DNA from: Exophiala sp. HKRS030
Lineage: Eukaryota; Ascomycota; Eurotiomycetes; Chaetothyriales; Herpotrichiellaceae
Direction: 5' to 3'
NCBI GenBank assembly: GCA_023897205.1
Contig: JAHWDD010000002.1
Coordinates: forward strand, 2,666,001-2,730,000
Length of the DNA: 64,000 bases
Numbering within the stretch: position 1 is the first letter of the stretch; the number at the start of each line of letters is the position of its first letter. The notes below the pieces were generated by a model. That model saw only the letters and a program-made list of their open reading frames with translations. It searched no databases and was not told the DNA's origin. Of the stretch, positions 1 through 10,757 are shown piece after piece. Position numbers and translations under genes: made by a program.

Positions 1-825
1 GCTGCGACAATGATGATCATAGGTCACGATCCTTTGCCGCATAACCGACCCAGCATCAGACAGGCCCAAAGGACACTCGTAGACATCGGGATGATAGCCT
101 TCTCGCGATTGCGATAGCATATCTTGTCGGCTATCTGCGGAGCATCAGTGCCATTTTGAGCATCAGTACGAGTGCTGATGTCCTTCTCGACCTAGGTTCA
201 TTGCTCTCCGGCGTCAGTAGACTGGCCACTGCGGCGGTTTTAACACGTTCTCGAGACCCTTTTGTCCAGGCCATTTCTGAGACTCACAATCGATGTTGAG
301 AATTGAGCAGTAATTTCCTGCCAGCATCTATGGCGATGACTTTTTCACGCATGGGAATGTTGCAGTGGCTGAGAATACTCTTGTCTTGATGATATGAGAC
401 TCATGCTATCAGCAACAGTATACACGGAGTACTGCCATACGCTCTACTCCGTGCTTGTATACCTCATGTACCTCCTTCCTACTCTTTTTCCACGGGGTAG
501 GAGTGCTTACTAAGATCTTAAAGCACGTGATCGTGTTTTCCTCCTTTCGTTATCTTATCAGCCACAAGAAGCTAGCTTGGGACATCTCCAATGTCATTGG
601 CTACGGGACCATGGCACGGTTTCCCTTTTCTCTTCCGGCTCGTGAACTTTTTGTCGCCGAAATTTTGGAATCGCGATAGCGTTGAAAGGAATCCCTTAAT
701 TCTCTTGCCTGATTCAATTCTTTTGTATTGTCCTCACATTCATTACATTCATCGTTTCTTTTACTTGTCTCGGATCTCCTATCACCTCTTCCGCACTCTC
801 CTCCATTTGCTCCTTCGTCGGCAAC
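1..825. other. Intergenic, upstream of the DEAD-box helicase gene
   Basis: I see no supportable gene. The last 60 bases or so before position 826 are C/T-rich, as is common for fungal leaders. The 9-mer AGCATCAGT occurs twice (141-149 and 159-167). Short frames that run through here overlap each other and look like chance. Confidence 0.5.
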
Positions 826-2820
826 ATGTACGGCGCTGCCCGACAGGGCCGTTTCGCCTTCAGAGCACTCCGTTCCCTCCAATCGACCTATACCTCCTCT
901 ACCCTTTCCCGATTATCACCTTCCTCCTGCAGGACGATAACCTTCAGATCTACTCGCATCAGTCAGTTCTCGTCAATCTCACAATATCGCCAACATGCCG
1001 TTGCCGCAGATATGGGCGCCGAGGACGTCTCGGACGTCCAACGTGAATATGCCACTTTTTCAGAGCTGGGGGAGGTAGGCATTGTGGACCAAAGGATTGT
1101 AGACAATCTTGTCGTCAAGAGAGGCATCGACGAAATGACCGAAGTCCAGCGAATGACTATCAATGAGTGTTTAGACGGTGCCGATGTTGTTGCTCAGGCT
1201 CGGACTGGTACTGGAAAGACTTTGGCATTTTTGACACCAATTGTGCAGCGCATACTGAAAGACCCCTCTTTAGAGGGCAGACGTCCCAATATTGGCGATA
1301 CCAGGGCCTTGATCATCTCCCCGACTCGAGAACTCGCGGAGCAGATTGCTGCAGAAGCCCGCAAGCTCGTCTACGGAACAAGAGTTCAAGTCCAGACTGC
1401 TGTAGGTGGTACTCAGAAACAGTATCACCTTAAGCTCATGCAGCGTATGGGTTGTCATATCCTGGTTGGCACGCCTGGCCGAATCAATGATCTCTTATCC
1501 GATCGCTACAGCGGACTCAAGCTTGACAACATTGAGACGTTTGTTCTGGACGAGGCTGATCGACTCTTGACTATCGGATTTTCAGAGGCAATCGCAGAAA
1601 TCCAGACATACATGCCTCCTCTCGAAACAAAGGACCGCCAGACCCTCATGTTCTCAGCCACCATGCCCAAGTCCGTGGTGGGTTTGGTGAGACAGACAAT
1701 GAAGCCAGACTTCAAATTCGTCAGAACCGTCGACCCGAACGAGTCTGCTACGCACGAAACAGTACCACAAAAAGTTGTTTACTTGCCGGCTCTGCAGAAC
1801 CAAATCCCATCAGTCACCGAAATCGCCTACAAAGCCATTCAAGCACACAAACAAGACCCTCATAACAATAAACCCTTCAAAGCCATGATCTTCTATAGCT
1901 CGGTTAATGAAGTGAGACTGGCTTATGAGATCCTGAAAAATCTTGGTGACCGCGGCCAGAGAGGAGGATTCTTCGCCCCACATCCCCTATCACCGTGCAA
2001 AGTGCTCGAGATCTCGTCTCAGCTGACTCAAAGCCAGCGTGAGAGAAACACTCAGGAATTCCGCAACTCGACCAGTGCTATCCTGGTGGCCTCTGATGTT
2101 GCAGCTAGAGGTATGGACTTCCCAGATGTTACGCATGTTATTCAAGTCGGTTTACCCAGAAGTACTGAGGATTACATCCATCGACTGGGTCGAACTGGAC
2201 GTGCTGGCAAGTCTGGACAGGGTTGGTTGATCTTGCAAGATGACGAACGTTACGAGTTCAGATCGCTGATGCGCGACATTCACGCACACAACATCAGCGA
2301 AGATGAGAATCTGGAGACAAGCAAGCTAGACATGACCCAGCCTTCACAACTGTCAGTGGATGCTGGCAAGATCATGCAATTTGTTGAGACAGGAGTCAAG
2401 TCTACTTCGATGATTGACAAAGCCAAGGCGTACTTGACTATCATGGGGGGTTTGGTTCAAAGCCAGGCCAGCAGGAGCAAGCAAGCCATTGTGGACATGG
2501 CCAACGACCTTGCCAAATATGGTTGGGGTCTTGAGACTCCACCTCGAGTCTCTAGTCATTGGGTTGCTAAGATGGGTTTCCAATCTACCAACGGTCTGAA
2601 TATAACTGCAGATATGGATCGCGACCCCAGACAGATGAGGGGAGGAGACCGGAGATCAAGGGGTCGGTATGATCAGGACGACCCATTTGGTTCAGGTGGA
2701 GGTAAGGGCGTCTTCCGAGGCGGCAATTCCGAAGGCGGTTTTGAGAACCGACGATCTACTGGCGGCTTTGGGGATCGAAGGTCTGGTGGAGGCTACAACG
2801 ATCGACGCTCTCGCTACTAA
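826..2820 (+). CDS. MSS116: Mitochondrial DEAD-box ATP-dependent RNA helicase, MSS116-like
   Basis: Single-exon gene of 664 residues. The ordered DEAD-box motifs are clear: AQARTGTGKT (123-132, Walker A), PTRELAEQ, GTPGR, DEAD (about 242-245), SAT, and HRLGRTGRAG (about 452-461). The first 60 residues are rich in Arg and Ser and poor in acids, which fits a mitochondrial presequence and supports the ATG at 826 over the internal Met63. The C-terminal 60 residues are Gly/Arg/Asp-rich with RGG-like elements, typical of RNA-binding tails. Family knowledge: MSS116-type helicases help group I/II intron splicing and translation in mitochondria. The mitochondrial role is inferred from the leader and overall pattern; another mitochondrial DEAD-box paralogue is possible. 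Confidence 0.9.
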   Translation: MYGAARQGRFAFRALRSLQSTYTSSTLSRLSPSSCRTITFRSTRISQFSSISQYRQHAVAADMGAEDVSDVQREYATFSELGEVGIVDQRIVDNLVVKRGIDEMTEVQRMTINECLDGADVVAQARTGTGKTLAFLTPIVQRILKDPSLEGRRPNIGDTRALIISPTRELAEQIAAEARKLVYGTRVQVQTAVGGTQKQYHLKLMQRMGCHILVGTPGRINDLLSDRYSGLKLDNIETFVLDEADRLLTIGFSEAIAEIQTYMPPLETKDRQTLMFSATMPKSVVGLVRQTMKPDFKFVRTVDPNESATHETVPQKVVYLPALQNQIPSVTEIAYKAIQAHKQDPHNNKPFKAMIFYSSVNEVRLAYEILKNLGDRGQRGGFFAPHPLSPCKVLEISSQLTQSQRERNTQEFRNSTSAILVASDVAARGMDFPDVTHVIQVGLPRSTEDYIHRLGRTGRAGKSGQGWLILQDDERYEFRSLMRDIHAHNISEDENLETSKLDMTQPSQLSVDAGKIMQFVETGVKSTSMIDKAKAYLTIMGGLVQSQASRSKQAIVDMANDLAKYGWGLETPPRVSSHWVAKMGFQSTNGLNITADMDRDPRQMRGGDRRSRGRYDQDDPFGSGGGKGVFRGGNSEGGFENRRSTGGFGDRRSGGGYNDRRSRY

Positions 2821-3945
2821 ACAGATTCATCCGAATCAAGAGTTCCATGAGGGTGTTTAGGGTCGGTTGTTGGAGCCTATCGACTATGCTATGCACGGTC
2901 ATTCCCGGCAGTGCGCCATGCATGCTCCAAATCTTGATCTCTGAGATCCTCAGGCAAGGGAGACGTTCGATGGTACAAGCCTTTCAGCAGCATTCTCCAT
3001 TCAGAACAATTCTACCTCTGAAGCCACACTTCGTCTCCAGCACAAGCAGGGATCTCGAACCATGAGGCCACCCTTTCTATCATTCACAACAGCTGTATTA
3101 ACAACTCCAGCCTTGCCATGTCGCTACGATCCGGACTGATCTCCCTACCATACATATGATGAGGGAGCGACCAACTCACCTTTCAACCTTTCGATTCCCA
3201 TCTCTGGCGCTATGCGAGCATTGTGTCGGAGAAAACGAAAGTCAAATGTGCATGTAGAATTCTTTTAATGTGTGTATATCAGAGCGGTATATTTGTGTTA
3301 TGCGAGGAATACTTCTTCTCGATTGTTTGCATACAAGATGGTGCAGGGATGAGGCATTAACTCGGCGGGTGTTAAAGGGCGTACGATGGAAAACATTCGT
3401 TGTGTGTGTGTATTTGCTACGAACAATACCTTGGGTTGGGAAAAAGGACGAAGGGGAAAACAGGATAGAAACCATCTCCTCTAATGCTACACAACTACTC
3501 TTCTATACTCTCGGATTCTTTACTCGGACATTGTCAGTGCAAACTCTTAGACGGATTTAACTTGAGGTACGCACGTTGAGGCTAGCTCATCCAAGGCATG
3601 TTTTGTTTGTTTTCGAATGCGCAGCACGGTAGAGTAGTAAAGGGGTTGCTTCACACAGAAAGGAACGACGCGAAAGAAAAAAGAAAGAGGGAATCGAGGG
3701 GCATGCAAGTAGTTTGAAATGAGTTATCATTGATCTCTTTATTTGGGGGTTTTCTCGTTCCCCAAGCCGAGGACGTTTTGTAAGATATTAGTGACATCAA
3801 TAGACGTGTGTCGGCAAAGGTTTTTTTAGGGGATTTTTTTCTTAAAAAAGAGCTCAATGACCGACGGTCAGACTCATTTGACCACTTTCGCATCCCTCTC
3901 TCGACTTTGGTCTTTGCCCCTCTGAGCTGTTGTTTTTCTTCTCTC
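2821..3945. other. Convergent intergenic region
   Basis: Lies between the 3' ends of the helicase (+) and the BLI-3-like gene (-), so it should hold both 3' UTRs. AT-rich runs occur near 3820-3850. I see no coding frame with support. Confidence 0.5.
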
Positions 3946-4754
3946 TTAAGGATGTGAAGACCTCCACTGTTGGATCTCCTGCTCGTTGATCTCACGGAGG
4001 GCGTTGACCTGGGCGGCCTCACCCGTGATGGCGCCCTTGACCATCTCGACCCCCCTGCCGATGAAGGTGCCCTGGGACACGGCGTAGGTGGCGGTGACGG
4101 CCTTCACCTTGATGATGCCGATGCGTGGGTCGTTCTCGCTGCCGTCGTGGGTGCCGTCCCCCAGGTCACCCACCCAGGTCTTGAGGGTCGGGGTGTAGTA
4201 CTTCCTGACCACGTCCCGGTCGGAGATGACGGTGGCGGTGCCGGAGACGCTGGCCCAGCTGCCGTTGGCCGAACAGAAGGAGATGTTGATGTGGGAGTCG
4301 GATTCGAGGTCGTGGGTCTTGCCGGACTCGGTGTTTGTGTGGAAGAGGAGGTCGACTCCGCCGGATTCCTAAAAAACCAAAACAACAAAACGAAACATGT
4401 CAGTCACCGCTTCACATTGTGTGTGTGGACATGTGTCGTGTGTGAGTGAACGTTTTGTGGTGAGAAGAGGCCAAAAACAAAAACAAAAAACAAAAATGGG
4501 TTGAATGTATACCTGCGCCGCCAAAGCCATGCATCTGGACACGAGAAGACCACTCTCGGCGATACGGGTCGTCATCATTCCAAATTTTTGGTACTGGACG
4601 AAGTTGTTCAGTTCCTCGATCTTGGTCTCGACACCGGGTTCATCCTTGTTCTTCGCCTTGTATCTGTCTTGATGGTTAACTGTGCAAGCTCTCTTTGGTG
4701 TGGTGAACTGAAACAGTCTGGGACATACGGGTCAGCAGGTTGTCCGGAAGCCAT
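3946..4754 (-). CDS. bli-3: BLI-3-like pyridoxamine 5'-phosphate oxidase-fold flavoprotein
   Basis: Three exons on the minus strand: 4754-4729, 4663-4513 and 4368-3946, joined at GT-AG introns to give 199 residues. The protein begins MASGQPADPYKAKNKDEPG and continues with KFGMMTTR and LVSRCMALAAQ. It then has LLFHTNTESGKTHDLESD, WASVSGTATVISDRDVVRKYY and GDLGDGTHDGSENDPRIG, ending QQWRSSHP. This order is that of the fungal PNPOx-like, FMN-binding general-stress/BLI-3 family. In Neurospora the family founder is induced by blue light; light control here is not shown by the sequence. It is likely cytosolic, with no signal peptide. The gene is divergent from the SET-domain gene. Confidence 0.88.
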
Positions 4755-5898
4755 GATGTTGATGACTTGTGTTTTTATGATTGTGAGTTCTCAAAGAGAA
4801 AAGAAGAGATTTTTCGTTTTGGATTTGATCGGAAAGCAAGTTTGGTTTGGTATCTGAAGCAAGACAGAGTGAGTTGTACGTGAAGTGGGAAGGATCTCAA
4901 TATATGTGTGTGTCAAGGGTACGAGTTCGCATCTTGTCATGAGTGACGTCGTTTTTACTACAAGAGTGAATCCAGGAACCGAACGCTAAACATTCACACA
5001 CACACAGCCATACAAAGTACGAGGAACTCGTAACTCATGGCCCAAGGGAAATGCAATGCTGATGAGAGGGGGGGATCATTCGATAACAAGGAGGAAAACC
5101 CCCATTCTTTCCCGATCTGAATCGAGACACCATCGTGACATGAGAACACGCGAATCGAAAGGGCCGTTTTGAGCCATTTGGGGTAATTCAAGCCGTGTGT
5201 GGCGTGAGAGCGAGAGACACAAAAGAAGGAGAAGAGATGAACCCGACTGCGCGTCACTAATGATGATGATGATGATGATGGTGAGCATCATGATGCAATG
5301 ACAAGACGAGGAGGAGTCCAAGAGTCCAATTCCGCCCGCCTTTTGATTCCCATGTTTTGTTTCTACCTGGTCGAATGTGGTACATTGTTGTACAGGTTAC
5401 ATATGTTACATATGTACTTGACCCCCCTGTATCTCGAGAGTGCTTCTGGAATCTTCCTGAATTGTTCTTCTCAATTGATTCTTGTCTGAAATGACGATCT
5501 ACTGTAATATGCTGGATGCTCGACGAGGCTGCGACGCGGGGGACAAATATTCATGACGTCAAGACTGAGGCGCGCCCTGCAGCCTCGTAGCCTTGTCTTT
5601 CTCCTGGTGAAATCCCGATGTCTAGATATTTCCCAACACTTTGTTCGGTTCCTTTTGGGTCCTTTGTATCAAGGAGGTTGAATGGTTTTGAACCAACAAT
5701 AAATACCATCACTTTGACGTCGAGGTTCTATACCGTGGTAGGTTCACGTTGTCCAGGAATACGAGCCAATCAACGCCAAGCCATTCCATTCCGCAAAGAA
5801 GAGAATATTTTCCTCCAAATCCCTGACTGGGGGTTCGACCATCGTTTGTCAAATGTAGGACAAGAACAAAGAAAGAAAGTTCAAGTCGACATAATGCC
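4755..5898. promoter_or_regulatory. Divergent promoter region between bli-3-like and SET-domain genes
   Basis: About 1.1 kb separates the two start codons (4754 minus, 5899 plus), so it must serve both promoters. It contains a (ATG)7 microsatellite at 5260-5280 and a short CA run near 4993-5006. A long open frame overlaps 5618-5998 but has no recognisable content. I could not pick out a convincing TATA or a photoreceptor site. Confidence 0.45.
5260..5280. repeat. ATG trinucleotide microsatellite
   Basis: Seven tandem ATG units in the divergent intergenic region. It is non-coding on the interpretation used here. Confidence 0.85.
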
Positions 5899-7104
5899 AT
5901 GTCCCGACCCGGACCTGTTGGTCAAAATGCACGTCCATTGTCGGACTATTTCGAAGTCCGCAACACCAAAACATCAGGCCGTGGAGTTTTCGCCTTGACC
6001 GACATCCCACCCGACACGACCTTACTCGAGACGTGTCTCATAGCGGCGAGCACGATATACAAACCCTACGCCAAGGAAGTTTGCGCGCAATGTTTCGCCT
6101 ACGACCGTGGGGTTTTGTGGAAGATCCGCGACAATTCTCGTAATGTCGTGTTCTGCGGCGAGTCATGTCGAGAACTATGGTCGACGTCTACACCTCCTTC
6201 GGCTCTCGTCGCACGTGAACAAGTCCAGGAATTTCTTGTCCGGCGCAACAAACAAAAGTTGTGGGATTCTGAGATTGTAGACTTCAACAAACCTTCCGTC
6301 GAAGAGATCGAGAAAGCATGGACAGAGGCGGAGGAGAAAGCCAACCTGATTCGAGCCGCTCGATCATCAACGTCAAACCCAAAAACCAAGGCACAACTCA
6401 AGACTCTGAGACAGGTGCGACAATCCCTACATCCCGACCCGGATACTCTATGGTTCTTGCTCGACGCCGTCACTCAAGTTCTCGGTCGAGACGGCATTTT
6501 GGAATCATCAACCGCCGACCTCGCAGTCGACCCTCGACCTTACATCAACACCGAAGATCTCGGTTTTCACGTCGAAGCTTACCTGGTTTTACTCGCCACC
6601 GTTCCTGAACAGGTCCTTCCGCACGTCCAACAGTCCCTCCTGAGGACCATTCAATCACGTACCACGCACAATTCGTTTGGTCTTCGATCGTTGGATGAGG
6701 GAGGAGGAGGAGGAGGAGGTGCCGAAGCCGACGCCGACGCCGGACGCACGACAATGGCCGTAGGCAGTGAATGTTTCGGGTTCGGTGTGTGGCCGGAAGC
6801 GAGTTATTGGAATCACAGTTGTGAACCGAACCTGAAGAAATCTCGGGCGGGAAGGACCTGGAGATTCTCCACGTCCCGTAGCGTCAAACCCGGGGACGAA
6901 TTGTGCATAAGTTATCTGGGGGGGGATGAGAGGGACATGTCGACCGTGGAACGAAGAGAGAAACTCCAGAGGATCTGGGGCTTCGAATGTGCTTGTACAA
7001 AATGTGTCGCCCCAACTTGGGTATCGAGCACACACATCACAACACCACAAAACTATAAACACCTAGGTGGTGTGACGAGTGACGACTTAGGTAGGAAGAA
7101 GTGA
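5899..7104 (+). CDS. SET-domain protein with MYND-like zinc insert (SMYD/SET6-type lysine methyltransferase candidate)
   Basis: Single exon, 401 residues. An N-terminal SET start (KTSGRGVFALTDIPPDT) is followed by Cys pairs spaced CAQC...CGESC, a reduced MYND-like zinc site. After an insert come the SET core motifs YWNHSCEPN (Asn305-His306-Ser307-Cys308) and GDELCISY, then FECACTKC as a post-SET zinc site. This split-SET layout is that of SMYD proteins and yeast SET6. Family knowledge: these use S-adenosylmethionine to methylate lysines; the substrate is unknown. The insert carries a Gly7 run followed by an Ala-Asp repeat coded by a GGA microsatellite. The start ATG at 5899 is followed directly by conserved-looking sequence; a longer N-terminus is not needed. 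Confidence 0.8.
   Translation: MSRPGPVGQNARPLSDYFEVRNTKTSGRGVFALTDIPPDTTLLETCLIAASTIYKPYAKEVCAQCFAYDRGVLWKIRDNSRNVVFCGESCRELWSTSTPPSALVAREQVQEFLVRRNKQKLWDSEIVDFNKPSVEEIEKAWTEAEEKANLIRAARSSTSNPKTKAQLKTLRQVRQSLHPDPDTLWFLLDAVTQVLGRDGILESSTADLAVDPRPYINTEDLGFHVEAYLVLLATVPEQVLPHVQQSLLRTIQSRTTHNSFGLRSLDEGGGGGGGAEADADAGRTTMAVGSECFGFGVWPEASYWNHSCEPNLKKSRAGRTWRFSTSRSVKPGDELCISYLGGDERDMSTVERREKLQRIWGFECACTKCVAPTWVSSTHITTPQNYKHLGGVTSDDLGRKK
6700..6720 (+). repeat. Coding GGA repeat (poly-Gly) in the SET protein
   Basis: Six GGA codons plus GGT encode a Gly7 run in the insert between the MYND-like site and the SET core. Its length is likely to vary between strains. Confidence 0.85.
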
Positions 7105-8263
7105 TGAACCAAGTCTCATCGATCGTCATTTTTACACACACACCGTCGAAACCCCTCACCCGTAGGTCTTGTTGGGTCGGTTTGACCATGATGATGTCGA
7201 TGTGTACTCCATAGAAAAGGAGGCCTCGACTAGTACAGAATAAAACCTCTTTCTCCATTCTGGTACATATCTACCGAAAGAGGAAAAAGGTCACCTCGCC
7301 CGGATTGTAATGAATCTAACATGGCATATTTTTGGGGCAAGGTGAGGTAGCCATATCAGGTATTTGATTTTTGTGTTCCTCGGGGTGCGACGAGTTTCAG
7401 GAAAGACCGCACTCACTCAGTCCACTCTGCCGACTTGTCTCACACTCGGTAGGGGATGATGCAAAGAACTAGGAGATACGTTTTCCAAAAGGATCCGGAC
7501 TAGGACATAACAAAAGGACTCGACTAATCATTCAAAAAAGGGGATTCTCCTCGAGGACATGGGAGCTTACATGACGTGTGGAGGCCATCATTGGTGGTCG
7601 AGACGTGCAAATCATCCTTTCGCTGTAATCCGTACTGGGGCAAACAAAAAAGGACATTGAAATCTCCAAGACCGAGAATGTTGAGTAATCAATCACACTC
7701 TGTACGGAGTCGACAAAAGCGATACAATCACGGTAAAGTCACTGGGATTACTATTTACTACTCCTCCAACTAAAGTGCTGCCGTGACGACTTGGAAGAAA
7801 CTAACAAAGTGATTGGTCACCAGTCTCGCAACGACATCCAAACAGAAAAATAGTACGGGATACGGAGGATGGAGCATGGAGTATTGTGGACTTCCTACTA
7901 CACAAGAACCATTGTTACCAGTAACTCCGTAGTAAGACAAACCACTGGACCCTTGCATACAACGTATCGCCGTAGTGCCTGTCATATCTGACCCTTTGAT
8001 TCCTCTGATCTGATCTCATCCCAAAGGCGAAATGTCTACTATACGTACGAGTACTCATTAGAGGCAAAACCACAGTGTCCAGCCCAGGTGATGACTACCT
8101 CCTCGTAGTATTTAAAGCCACAAGTCCTTCCCTTCCGACCTCAACCAACGCCCAAAGCATATTTTGCCCATCTCAATCTCTGTCACCTATCCAAGTTCGC
8201 CCAACCACTTGACACCAACACTCTCGCAAGGTAAAACCGACATCTCTCCCAAGACAGATCAAA
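7105..8263. other. Intergenic region upstream of tautomerase gene
   Basis: No supportable gene. A TATA-like element lies near its right end (8109-8116). Confidence 0.45.
8109..8116 (+). promoter_or_regulatory. TATA-like element upstream of tautomerase gene
   Basis: TATTTAAA sits 148 nt before the ATG at 8264, a fitting distance for a fungal TATA box with a leader of about 100 nt. Assigned by sequence and position only. Confidence 0.4.
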
Positions 8264-8826
8264 ATGCCTCTCTGGAGAATCTTTTCCCACCCTCAAACAT
8301 TCACACTCGACCAACGTCGTACCCTCGCCCAAAAGGTCACGGACCTGTACATGTCTCGTGGTCTGCCCGCGTTCTACGTCAACGTCATCTTCATAGACGT
8401 CGACGAGAAAGCCACCTTTGTAGGTGGCGAGCCGAAGTCCAACTTTGTCAGGATCGTCGTCGAACAAATCGCCAGGACCATGGCTTCGCCAGACACCGAG
8501 GAAGGACAGAAGCGAAGAAGAGCCTGGATGGACATGATCAATGATGTAAGCTCTATGCTGCTCGCGCGTCTCAGATCTCGACAATTACCCGCCGTCGTGA
8601 TTTGTCGACAGTTAGTTCCCGATTGCTGATGATTGACTTTCTTTTTCCCCCTGTCAAATAGACTCTGAAAACCTCCATCATCGACCGCAACGAACTGGAT
8701 TGGGAGTTGCACATTTATGAAACTCCGCGCGATTTATGGCGTGTGCAAGGCATGGATCCACCTACGTCTTTCTCAGACGCCGAGAAGGAGTGGACGGAGA
8801 AGAACAAGCCTGTTCCATACTTGTGA
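8264..8826 (+). CDS. Tautomerase-superfamily protein (cis-CaaD / Tautomerase_3-like)
   Basis: Two exons, 8264-8545 and 8662-8826, with intron 8546-8661 (GTAAGC...ATAG), give 148 residues. The protein starts MPLWRIF, so processing would expose Pro1, the catalytic base of this superfamily. The length matches the roughly 150-residue cis-3-chloroacrylic acid dehalogenase-type subgroup. The C-terminus ends in WRVQGMDPPTSFSDAEKEW and VPYL. Fungal members are common, but most have no known substrate, so I infer a small cytosolic tautomerase or hydratase only. Its stop is 88 nt from the stop of the convergent GPI8 gene. Confidence 0.8.
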
Positions 8827-8914
8827 ACGAAGGCGTTCTGCGGTTTTCATCATCCCGCATTGTGCCGAGTTGGAAATCACCAAGGTTTGCAGATAGTAAA
8901 ATGTATCTGCAACT

Positions 8915-10099
8915 TCACATCAGCTTTGGCGCAAAATACCACAATGCCGCCAGTCCAGAAAGAACGGTGGCGCCCCCTACTTTCCGAGTCCATTGCGCAT
9001 TTTCCGACAGCTTCAATTTTCCAATACTTTGTTGTTGCATCTTGGGTAGTTTCTTGCTCGAGGTCGCCTCCCGAGTTCTTCGTTGCATGACATCTGACAT
9101 TTCGGTCTGGTTGCTTTCTTGCGCCGTTGCGAAGGTCTCGTATTCGTGAACCAGACGTTTCAAGCCCTCAAGGTCCTCTTTGAGCGAATCCAGACCCGTC
9201 TTGTTTCCTTGAACCTCGACACTCTGAACGTTGCCGAAGAAATCAACCACCCTCCGGCTTCTCCCCGCTTGTTCACCACCAGGGAACAAGTCCCATCTCA
9301 CTCCCGGGTTCGAGTGGATCTTTCCGATATCGTAGCTGTCAAAGAGATCACCGAGCGTCTTGTCGGACGTCGGACCCGTCACTTGTGTCTCGAGGAATTC
9401 CAAAACGTAGTACGTCCAACGGTCAATCACCGCGACACCCACGTCGTTGTCGGCGTGATGCGAGTACGAACTCTCGTCTTCCTCGGAAGACCCCGTGGCG
9501 ATGACCCCGGGGGCGTAAAACTGTCGGTATAACGTGTTGGCCTGGCACGTGTCGATCATGAAGAGCATCTCGTTGTACCTCTTCTTCTCCCTCATCTGCG
9601 AGAACGCATCCGCCAGGTCCCAGCTCGAAATCTCCTCGCTGTCCTGAAACTTGAGGAACTCGCTGCCGCCGTGGCCGGTCATGTAGATGAGGATGTTGCT
9701 TCCTTCGTCCGTCTGTAGTCTCTTGCTCGCCGGGACGCCTTCTTCCCACCGATCCGTCAGGAGGCGGATGAAGTTTTCCACCGTGACCTCGTAGCCACGG
9801 TAGTCCACCTCGACGTTCTCGCCGTAGAGGTCCATCCGTCGGTCGGCGTTCGAGTACACGGTGCCCGAGAAGGCGTTGCGGGGGTTGCAGGCCATGTCAT
9901 CGGGAAGGAGAAGGAGGATTTGAGAATCGGGGATTCCGAGTCGTTTGACGGTGCGGTAGAGAGACAGAGTGTTCGCCAGATGACGGTAATTGAACCAGAA
10001 CCGAGACGTCGAGACCAACACTGCCCAGTTGGACGTGTGGGCGGCGCAGGCCAATGAAGCCAGGGCCAGGAACGCCGATAGAGAGTGAAGGATGTGCAT
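8915..10099 (-). CDS. GPI8: GPI-anchor transamidase catalytic subunit
   Basis: Single exon, 394 residues, from the ATG at 10099; a longer frame to 10126 begins with TTG and is not used. An N-terminal hydrophobic signal (HSLSAFLALASLACAAH) precedes NWAVLVSTSRFWFNYRH, the GPI8 signature. Caspase-like (C13) catalytic residues are His143 in YMTGHGG and Cys185 in MIDTCQA. SSEEDESSYSHHAD follows, then a C-terminal membrane segment (VLSGLAALWYFAPKLM). Family knowledge: it cleaves the GPI signal of proproteins and joins the lipid in the ER lumen, within the complex with GAA1, GPI16, GPI17 and GAB1. Length and motif spacing are as in yeast GPI8. Confidence 0.95.
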   Translation of the reverse strand: MHILHSLSAFLALASLACAAHTSNWAVLVSTSRFWFNYRHLANTLSLYRTVKRLGIPDSQILLLLPDDMACNPRNAFSGTVYSNADRRMDLYGENVEVDYRGYEVTVENFIRLLTDRWEEGVPASKRLQTDEGSNILIYMTGHGGSEFLKFQDSEEISSWDLADAFSQMREKKRYNEMLFMIDTCQANTLYRQFYAPGVIATGSSEEDESSYSHHADNDVGVAVIDRWTYYVLEFLETQVTGPTSDKTLGDLFDSYDIGKIHSNPGVRWDLFPGGEQAGRSRRVVDFFGNVQSVEVQGNKTGLDSLKEDLEGLKRLVHEYETFATAQESNQTEMSDVMQRRTREATSSKKLPKMQQQSIGKLKLSENAQWTRKVGGATVLSGLAALWYFAPKLM

Positions 10100-10757
10100 G
10101 CTTGCTAAAAGCAAAAAAGAAAACAAGGGAAGAAAATTGAACGACTTGACGGTTCTTTCTACGAAGGACAGGGCAAGAAGACAGACAGGTTGTTTGTGTA
10201 TAAATCCATCTCAGGGCATTGCTGGAATCATTTTCGTAGTATTGAGAATTGGTCAGCGTCAATATTGTCTACACATTTATGGAATACGCGCAGCGCGGTG
10301 TTCAAGTCCACGGAACAAAGTATCTCCGACAAGTAGTTGGGTGGATCATAGAAACCAACCATGTCACTGAAGCAGGTCTGCCAGCTCTTAGATCACTGAG
10401 CGTTAACTGAGGAGTTGTTGATTCCTGATTGTTGCTTGCTTATGCTACAGCTTAGCTATTCCGTCTTGATCTGAATTCCTGCACCTGTCCCATGCTAACA
10501 ATATTTCCGTCTGCCTTGTGTGAGCTTCCGTCCTCCGAGTAGCATGGGAGACAGATCAGTACGGGGCCACACAGAATCGTCAGCAGCACTTTCCCCCTGA
10601 TCAACATGAGTTTCAACGTCGCGTCACTCATGTCAGAGAGCCTTGTTCAACTGAATCCATTCCCTGCACGATACACCCTGCTGCCTCCGTATGCAAACGG
10701 AGGCGTGTTGGGGTTTGTTCGTCTCATTTTTCGTCTCATCGCTGTCTATCTGATTGA
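10100..10757. promoter_or_regulatory. Upstream region of GPI8 / downstream of F-box-like gene
   Basis: Holds the GPI8 promoter (minus strand) and the 3' UTR of the next minus-strand gene. No gene is seen. Confidence 0.45.

Noticed and set aside
10100..10126. Longer N-terminus for GPI8 from 10126
   Set aside because: It would begin with TTG; the ATG at 10099 already gives a proper signal peptide.
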